A stretch of DNA of 11,903 nt from JAGTVG01 sp964389805 (GTDB lineage: Bacteria > Bacteroidota > Bacteroidia > Cytophagales > Cyclobacteriaceae). A program made the translations under genes and the position numbers. Shown here in pieces: positions 6,770 to 11,903 of this stretch. A model generated the notes under the pieces. It did not search any database. It was not told the DNA's origin and worked only from the letters and a program-made list of their open reading frames with translations. The DNA lies in assembly GCA_964389805.1 (NCBI GenBank), contig CAYMFU010000317.1, positions 1 to 11,903 on the forward strand, given 5' to 3'. Numbering within the stretch: position 1 is the stretch's first letter; each line of letters opens with the position of its first letter.

Positions 6770-8239
6770 GTGCAAGTTACAGTTACAAGAAAAGATGTAA
6801 TTTTTAATCCTGATCCCAGCAGGGTAATTGCCCGCTTTCATTATACCAGTGATGAAAGAAGCAAAAATATAATTCGAAAGGTCTTTGATATGCCAGAAAA
6901 CCAGGCGAAAATAGCGTTAAACCAGGTTCTTCGAGGTTATTCAAAACGTCATAGAAGTGTTTCGACAATATTTGAAAATCATTTTAATAAATTGTCTCAT
7001 TTATTAGATGAGTTGAATATTAATCCTGATGATATTGGGGAGTCTATGAAAGTGTTAATTGGCTCATATTTCACTAAAGAATATTCTATTGAATCTGCAG
7101 CTTTTTTTAATCCTTCTATCGTAGAAGATCCTTATCAAAGCGATCTTCAAACAGGAGAAAAGAGGGTTATCTTAAGTTTCAGAGCCACAGGAGAGGGACA
7201 TATTTCTTCAATTGTATTTCGAAGCGGAATTCTTGATGAGCATAATAACTTGCGTATTGAACCTGTGGGAAAAATGTTGAATGAGGCGGAAATTATCAAA
7301 AGGTATATTTATAATAAAGAGTCATTTATTAAGGACCTATACGAGTTACAGGTCAATAGTAATGAAGTTACTTCAAAAGTATTTTCTAAACTTGGTGATA
7401 ATTTTACTTATGGCGAATTGGAAAGGAGCGTAAAAGAAACCAAAAAGGAACTTCAGATGTCAGCCTCAAAAGAGATCCCGTTTAATCAAATTATGTGGTT
7501 GGCATCTTCTCATTATGAAATTGAATTTTCAATGGATACTGCCATTTCAGAAAGAGTTATTTTTCCCGTTTCTGAAAACGAAAGAAATGGAATTGAAGAT
7601 GCACGATTTGTTAAATTTGTAGATGATGACGGCGAAGTAACTTACTATGCGACTTATACTGCCTATGATGGTTTGACATTATTGCCAAAATTAATTGAAA
7701 CTAAGGATTTTTACCACTTTATAATAAAACCCATTAACGGTGAAGTGGGCAGGAATAAAGGCATTGCTTTGTTCCCAAGGAAGATCAATGGGAAATATGC
7801 CATGCTATGCAGAATTGATGGAGTCAATAATTATATCTCTTTTTCAGATGAAGTAAATATTTGGCATGAGGCCAAGCTTATCCAGGAGCCGAAATATCCT
7901 TGGGAATTCATTCAAATTGGAAATTGCGGATCGCCCATTGAAACAAAAGAAGGATGGCTTGTTTTAACCCATGCAGTAGGGCAAATGAGAGAGTACGTTT
8001 TGGCAGCCAGTTTATTTGACCTTGATAATCCTGAGAAAGAACTGGGAAGATTAAAAACTCCATTGATGATGGCAAATGAACAGGAAAGAGAAGGATATGT
8101 GCCTAATGTAATATATACTTGTGGTGCCTTGGCCCATAATGGTATGTTAAGTATTCCTTACGCTATGTCAGACTATGCCTCTGCATTTGCATGCGTGGAT
8201 TTGGAGGAACTTTTAAATGAATTGAAGAATTCGAATTAG
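6770..8239 (+). CDS. GH130 family protein, long form
   Basis: This 489-residue protein has no signal peptide and should act in the cytoplasm. GH130 enzymes are five-bladed beta-propeller mannoside phosphorylases or mannosidases. The propeller signatures are LSFRATGEG (135-143), GIEDARF (274-280) with D277 at the catalytic Asp position, NKGIALFPRKINGKYAML (329-346), R348, H401 in LTHAVG, YVPNVIYTCGA (443-453) and D468. About 100 extra residues precede the propeller and a helical insertion spans roughly 165-235, which marks the long subgroup. Where classical phosphorylases have Arg-Asn at the phosphate site, this protein has Lys330-Gly331; the second Arg (R348, 18 residues on) is kept. Whether it is a phosphorylase or a hydrolase therefore cannot be told. 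The start is GTG, chosen because an in-frame stop lies at 6752-6754 and VTVTRKDVIFNPDPSRVIARF fits the family's usual N-terminus. It converges on the GT4 gene, with 45 bases between the stops and no hairpin there. Confidence 0.87.
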   Translation: MQVTVTRKDVIFNPDPSRVIARFHYTSDERSKNIIRKVFDMPENQAKIALNQVLRGYSKRHRSVSTIFENHFNKLSHLLDELNINPDDIGESMKVLIGSYFTKEYSIESAAFFNPSIVEDPYQSDLQTGEKRVILSFRATGEGHISSIVFRSGILDEHNNLRIEPVGKMLNEAEIIKRYIYNKESFIKDLYELQVNSNEVTSKVFSKLGDNFTYGELERSVKETKKELQMSASKEIPFNQIMWLASSHYEIEFSMDTAISERVIFPVSENERNGIEDARFVKFVDDDGEVTYYATYTAYDGLTLLPKLIETKDFYHFIIKPINGEVGRNKGIALFPRKINGKYAMLCRIDGVNNYISFSDEVNIWHEAKLIQEPKYPWEFIQIGNCGSPIETKEGWLVLTHAVGQMREYVLAASLFDLDNPEKELGRLKTPLMMANEQEREGYVPNVIYTCGALAHNGMLSIPYAMSDYASAFACVDLEELLNELKNSN

Positions 8240-8284
8240 TGGCTGTTTCCTTTTCCTTTCACTTCTACTTGCATTTCTCTAGTT

Positions 8285-9295
8285 TCATACAGTTAATATC
8301 TGCTTATATACCTTTAGATATCCCTCGACCATTTTTTGGGTAGTGAACTTCGATACTGACCACTCATAACAGAATCTTCGATTTATTTGTTTTACATCCT
8401 GCACAGCTTCCACAGCCTCATCTATGTTTCGTACAATGAAACCGGTCTTCCTATCAAGAATGATTTCAGGCATTGAGCCCCTGTTAAACGCAATAACAGG
8501 TGTGCCACAAAACATGGCTTCTACTACACTCAGGCCAAAAGGTTCTTCAAAGCTAATCGGATGCAAAAGCGCTGATGCTCCTCCTAATAATTTATTTCGT
8601 TCAACAGGGCCTGAATTACCTACATATATGATATCATCGTTATTAATAAGTGGCTTAACCTTATAATCAAAATATTGTTGATCCTGAACTAAGCCGGAAA
8701 TGATAAGTTTTCTTTTTGATTTCTTAGCAATTTGGATGGATTCATAAACTCCCTTTTCCGGATGAATTCTGCCGAAAAAGAGCAGATAATCTTCTGAACT
8801 CGACTTGAATGTAAATTCATTAGTATTAACACCATTGTAAACAGTTGCTATGTAATTGAGTTCGGGGCTGCGATCGGAATTACTTATAGAAACGTAATAA
8901 CCCGTGCTGTTATATTTTTTATATACCGGAAGAATTTTTGGAGAAGAAAAACCATGGATAGTAGTTACCAGGGGTGTTTTGATCAAACGAGAATAATTTA
9001 GAGGTAGAAAATCATAATTGTTGTGGATTAGATCGAATCGATCTGCCTGCTCCATCATATGGCTAATATGTAGGCTTTCCCATACTTTTGGATCAAGTTT
9101 TGAATATTCAGCATAAGGCTTTTCACAAATGTATTCTAGTTTACCTTTGGTGATTGAATCGCCTGTGGCAAATAAGGTCACATCTATTCCTTTTTCAATA
9201 AGACCTTCAGCAATATTAGAAGCTATCTGTTCCCACGGGCCGTATTTTCTTGGGGGAGTCCTCCAGGCGATAGGAGCTAATATAGCGACCTTCAT
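8285..9295 (-). CDS. GT4 family glycosyltransferase
   Basis: This 336-residue GT-B fold enzyme is complete and of normal length. The N-terminal Rossmann domain begins KVAILAPIAW and carries the loop KYGPWEQIA (17-25), where many GT4 enzymes have a Gly-Gly turn; TTIHGF (111-116) is in the same domain. The C-terminal nucleotide-sugar domain has FFGRIHPEKG (173-182) with R176 and K181 in the usual basic positions for phosphate contact, then EPFGLSVVE, with E251 and E259 forming the EX7E motif of retaining GT4 enzymes, and GTPVIAFNRGSMPEI (264-278). It would transfer a sugar from a nucleotide donor; donor and acceptor cannot be read from sequence, though a mannosyl donor would suit the GH130 neighbours. 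Its ATG follows the GH130 stop codon after one base, which implies translational coupling. There is no signal peptide and no clear membrane helix. Confidence 0.92.
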   Translation of the reverse strand: MKVAILAPIAWRTPPRKYGPWEQIASNIAEGLIEKGIDVTLFATGDSITKGKLEYICEKPYAEYSKLDPKVWESLHISHMMEQADRFDLIHNNYDFLPLNYSRLIKTPLVTTIHGFSSPKILPVYKKYNSTGYYVSISNSDRSPELNYIATVYNGVNTNEFTFKSSSEDYLLFFGRIHPEKGVYESIQIAKKSKRKLIISGLVQDQQYFDYKVKPLINNDDIIYVGNSGPVERNKLLGGASALLHPISFEEPFGLSVVEAMFCGTPVIAFNRGSMPEIILDRKTGFIVRNIDEAVEAVQDVKQINRRFCYEWSVSKFTTQKMVEGYLKVYKQILTV

Positions 9296-9296
9296 T

Positions 9297-10223
9297 CTAA
9301 AAAGGTTTTCGTGAATTTTTTAAACAATGATCAACGAGATCATCTAATCTCGCTGTTCCTACACACATTACCTTATCTGCTCCTCCCCAATATATTTTAA
9401 CACTTCCGTCATCTTCTTGTATTGCCCCACAAGTAAATACCACATTGTGAACATAGCCGGTTACCTCATATTTTTCTTCCGGCTGCAAAATCCATTCATC
9501 ACCCACCGCTATTATTTTCGAGGGGTCTTTAAGATCGTGTAATGCCACTCCTAATCTATAAACACTTCCGTCCATTGTCGGAAACACGCCATGATAGATG
9601 TTTAGCCAGCCACTGGATGTTTTAATAGGGGGTGCTCCGGGACCTATCTTCATCTCATCCCAATGGTATTGCAATGGCTTCATAATAAGTTTCGATTCTC
9701 CCCAATACTTTAGATCAGGAGAATATGATATCCAGATGGACCAAGGCGATATTTCAGAATGAGGGCGGTCAAGTCTTGCATACAAACCTTGAAATTTTTC
9801 AGGGAAGATTACAACATTCCGGTAGTCGGATTCTGTAATAAGTGAAAATCTTTCAATGGTTTCGAAGTCTTTTGTTTTTGCCAGTCCAATACGTACACCA
9901 TGTCTGGAATAAGCACTATATGTAATGAGGTATTCACCGTCCATGAAAATAATTCTGGGATCTTCTACTCCAAAGGCTTCATATTCTTTAAAGATCCCAT
10001 CTGTCGCTGGAATCATAAATGGTTTGTCATCCACTATAAAATTGAATCCATCTCCACTCTCAGCCTTACCAAGTATACTTCTTCCATTCATTTTATGTGA
10101 ACGAAATATCATTATATACTTCCCTTTGTGCTTTACTACAGCAGCGTTATGGACCGTAGCAACTGGATATGGCACATCATCCTTTGTTAGGATAGGATTA
10201 TTTTTATATCTGTTGATCAACAT
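9297..10223 (-). CDS. GH130 manno-oligosaccharide phosphorylase-like protein, short form
   Basis: This protein has 308 residues from the ATG at 10223; a TTG at 10244 would add seven residues. The ATG is preferred because LINRYKNNPIL is the usual family N-terminus. It is a compact GH130 five-bladed propeller with no signal peptide, so it is cytoplasmic. The motifs are FRSH (40-43), GVEDPR (85-90) with D88 as the likely proton donor, YRNVVIFPEK (134-143) with R135, YARLDRP (148-154) with R153, GPGAPPI (194-200), YHGV with H211, VHNVVFTCGA (258-267) and WGGAD (279-283). R135 and R153 are 18 residues apart, as are the two phosphate-binding arginines of the characterised mannosylglucan phosphorylase UhgbMP, and H211 fits the third ligand. 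This predicts phosphorolysis of a beta-mannoside to mannose 1-phosphate, or the reverse synthesis. The exact linkage (beta-1,4 or beta-1,2) is not determinable. It is tightly coupled to the GT4 gene downstream. Confidence 0.9.
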   Translation of the reverse strand: MLINRYKNNPILTKDDVPYPVATVHNAAVVKHKGKYIMIFRSHKMNGRSILGKAESGDGFNFIVDDKPFMIPATDGIFKEYEAFGVEDPRIIFMDGEYLITYSAYSRHGVRIGLAKTKDFETIERFSLITESDYRNVVIFPEKFQGLYARLDRPHSEISPWSIWISYSPDLKYWGESKLIMKPLQYHWDEMKIGPGAPPIKTSSGWLNIYHGVFPTMDGSVYRLGVALHDLKDPSKIIAVGDEWILQPEEKYEVTGYVHNVVFTCGAIQEDDGSVKIYWGGADKVMCVGTARLDDLVDHCLKNSRKPF

Positions 10224-10312
10224 TGCTTTTTTTATTTGCAACAACTGTTATAGTAACAATTTCGGCCTTTTTCTATCAGCTTTTTCTTCCAATGTTAAAT
10301 CTTTTTTCTGCA

Positions 10313-11903
10313 TTATGTCTCATGAAATTCTTCATATGCTTGTAGTACAGTTAAATATGAAATTAGATAGGCCAGGGAACTTTCGGCACCTTGATTACGA
10401 TTTACACCATAACTTTCAAACCCATCACAACATCCCTTGGTCTCAAAATCATATAGGCTCATTCGCAGATCATTCTCACCCAAGAACCATAAAAATGCAG
10501 TATATAGTTTACTTAGGTATTTTTTATTTTTCGTTACATGAAAAGCTTGATGATACATTAAAACCATGGCCATAGCATCAATAGGTTGCTGGGCAAAAAC
10601 AGAACGGTCCCCACCCTTTTTATACCATTTCTCATTTCCAATAATCGACAAATAATTATCCTTAAGCGTATGTTTGGTTAGAAAGTCCATCGACTTGATC
10701 GCTATTTTGGTTATTTTTTCATCGTTGAGTATTTCTGCTGCATGTAAAAGAGAAAGTGGCAGGATTCCATTATCATAAGCAAGTAAGGATTCAAACCATT
10801 TCCAATCAGGTGCTTCGTTTTCATGATAGTGATTAATTAAGTTTTGCGCAAGGTTTCGCAATCTTTCGGTCATTGAATCATCTGATGGATTACTTTTCAC
10901 GTAATAGCTTATTCCAATCATGGAATTGGCAATACTCCTGATGGACACTAGTTTTTCAAAATTAGGAGAAGCATTAAAAAAAATTGATTTTCCTGTTTGG
11001 TAATAGGCATCGTTAGGTGCATTCCCTAATAAATATCCTAATGCCCAAATAGTTCTTCCAAAGGAATCTTCTGAGCCAACCTCATCCAAGAAGCTTCTGT
11101 TAAAACTAAGGAAATTCCTAAAAGTTCCATCCACATTTTGCATATAATGAATATAACTCAAATAAATAGGTGATAATTCTAGAGCACTGATGTCCTTCTT
11201 TTGTCGGTATGCCATGAGCACCATAAGCAAAGCCCTTGCATTATCATCCAGACAATAGCCTTCTTTTAAATTAGGAATACCAAATTTTGCATGTTGAATG
11301 ATGCCTGTATCGTCAGTTAGTCTCATAATATGAGCTAGAGAAAACTGTGGAAGAATCAGCAGATCCAGTTCAGTATCTTTCTTTACAATAACAGTTAGCT
11401 CTTTCTTAAGTATATTTTTAATAAGTTTAACATACTTCTGACCTATTTTCGGCCATGTAATTTTCCGGCCATAATCAAACGCTTTTCTTCGAAGTTCATT
11501 TAGCTCAGCAGGTTTATCCAAAAGTTCTCTTAATGTGGAAGAGAGACTATCTGAATCATTAAAATCGAATAACCTTCCTCTTCCTTCCGATAATAATTCT
11601 TCAGCATGCCAATAGGGTGTGGAAATAACAGCTGAGCCAACTCCAACAGCATACGAGAGTGTTCCGCTTGTAATTTGGGCTTCGTTCAAGTAAGGAGTAA
11701 TATAAATATCCGCCGCACACAAGTATTTAAATAAGTATTGTTCGTCTACAAACTCATTAAGAAACACAACATTGTTTTCAAGATGGAGGGTTTTAACTAG
11801 CCGTATTAGAAATATCCGGTATTCTTCACCGGAATGCCGCAACACGTTGGGATGTGTTTTCCCCAATACGATATATATAACATCCGGGTGTTTTTTAACC
11901 ACC
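10313..11903 (-). CDS. GT4 glycosyltransferase fused to an (alpha/alpha)-barrel domain (N-terminus outside window)
   Basis: 529 residues are visible; the frame is open to the window edge, so the acceptor-side Rossmann domain and the start are missing. The GTG at 11902 is internal. Visible residues 1-165 are the donor-binding half of a GT4 enzyme: VIYIVLGKTHP (8-18), FVDEQYLFKYLCAADIYITPYLNE (residues 51-74), ITSGTLSYAVGVGSAVISTP (77-96) and a HAEELL segment (99-104). E74 fits the first Glu of EX7E, but the second position is Ser83. Residues about 185-525 form an all-helical repeat region resembling six-hairpin glycosidase-like toroids, with motifs recurring about every 50-70 residues: GYCLDDNARALL (215-226), SEDSFGRTIWALGYL (277-291), FESLLAYDNGILPLSLLHA (370-388), QQPIDAMAMVLMYHQA (438-453) and NQGAESSLAYLISYL (503-517). 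Its reaction is unknown. It ends 89 bases before the GH130 ATG and probably heads the operon seen here. Confidence 0.85.
   Translation of the reverse strand, partial: VVKKHPDVIYIVLGKTHPNVLRHSGEEYRIFLIRLVKTLHLENNVVFLNEFVDEQYLFKYLCAADIYITPYLNEAQITSGTLSYAVGVGSAVISTPYWHAEELLSEGRGRLFDFNDSDSLSSTLRELLDKPAELNELRRKAFDYGRKITWPKIGQKYVKLIKNILKKELTVIVKKDTELDLLILPQFSLAHIMRLTDDTGIIQHAKFGIPNLKEGYCLDDNARALLMVLMAYRQKKDISALELSPIYLSYIHYMQNVDGTFRNFLSFNRSFLDEVGSEDSFGRTIWALGYLLGNAPNDAYYQTGKSIFFNASPNFEKLVSIRSIANSMIGISYYVKSNPSDDSMTERLRNLAQNLINHYHENEAPDWKWFESLLAYDNGILPLSLLHAAEILNDEKITKIAIKSMDFLTKHTLKDNYLSIIGNEKWYKKGGDRSVFAQQPIDAMAMVLMYHQAFHVTKNKKYLSKLYTAFLWFLGENDLRMSLYDFETKGCCDGFESYGVNRNQGAESSLAYLISYLTVLQAYEEFHET

Noticed and set aside
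8240..8284. Search for a terminator between the converging GH130 and GT4 genes
   Set aside because: The 45 bases are pyrimidine-rich on the plus strand but form no convincing stem.
10224..10244. TTG start seven codons upstream for the short GH130 protein
   Set aside because: The extra residues LQIKKA are not domain-like, and the ATG at 10223 gives the standard family N-terminus. The longer form is not excluded.
10249..10261. Short dyad TGTTA-CTA-TAACA upstream of the short GH130 gene
   Set aside because: A five-base stem with a three-base loop in AT-rich DNA is too weak to call an operator or hairpin.
9925..10575. Plus-strand open frame of 216 codons
   Set aside because: It runs antisense through the GH130 gene and into the GT4-fusion gene, both of which have clear family motifs, and its own product shows none.

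Overview
The window looks like chromosomal DNA of a member of the Bacteroidota, probably an environmental polysaccharide-using relative of the Flavobacteriia or Cytophagia. The evidence is the low GC content, AT-rich gene starts without clear Shine-Dalgarno sequences, a promoter box matching the Bacteroidota consensus TAnnTTTG, an N-terminal Cys lipoprotein, and the protein families seen. The genus cannot be told from this sequence.

Layout. (1) Bases 2-370 (+) are the 3' end of a Spondin_N-domain protein, closed by a hairpin terminator at 404-441 that probably serves both strands. (2) Bases 472-4748 (-) hold two exported proteins. One is a 776-residue secreted protein that looks like a TIM-barrel glycoside hydrolase of no family I can name. 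The other is a 581-residue lipoprotein related to GH123 (DUF4091) with its Asp-Glu pair intact. They look like a small glycan-degrading unit without visible SusC/SusD partners. (3) A 433-base divergent intergenic region at 4749-5181 carries two spaced inverted repeats. (4) Bases 5182-6348 (+) encode a small NTF2-like (SnoaL-type) protein and a secreted protein of about 23 kDa that may have a PsbP/DcrB-like fold. (5) Bases 6349-6769 hold AT-rich hairpins, a short remnant of a transposase C-terminus and a consensus promoter. (6) Bases 6770-11903 hold a carbohydrate cluster: a long GH130 protein on (+), convergent with a (-) strand set that reads, in transcription order, GT4 fused to an (alpha/alpha)-barrel domain (5' end outside the window), a short GH130 phosphorylase-like protein, and a second GT4.

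How the genes may work together. All four proteins of the last block appear cytoplasmic, except that the N-terminus of the fusion protein is not visible. The short GH130 and the second GT4 are separated by one base and are almost certainly made together. The short GH130 keeps the catalytic Asp and the Arg/Arg/His set that binds phosphate in known manno-oligosaccharide phosphorylases. The long GH130 has Lys in place of the first Arg. Glycosyltransferases grouped with phosphorylase-type enzymes in the cytoplasm suggest a cycle that builds and reclaims a mannose-containing oligosaccharide or reserve glycan. This is inference, and it is the most interesting idea the window supports. The exported hydrolases at 472-4748 are a separate unit and nothing in the sequence links them to the cytoplasmic cluster.
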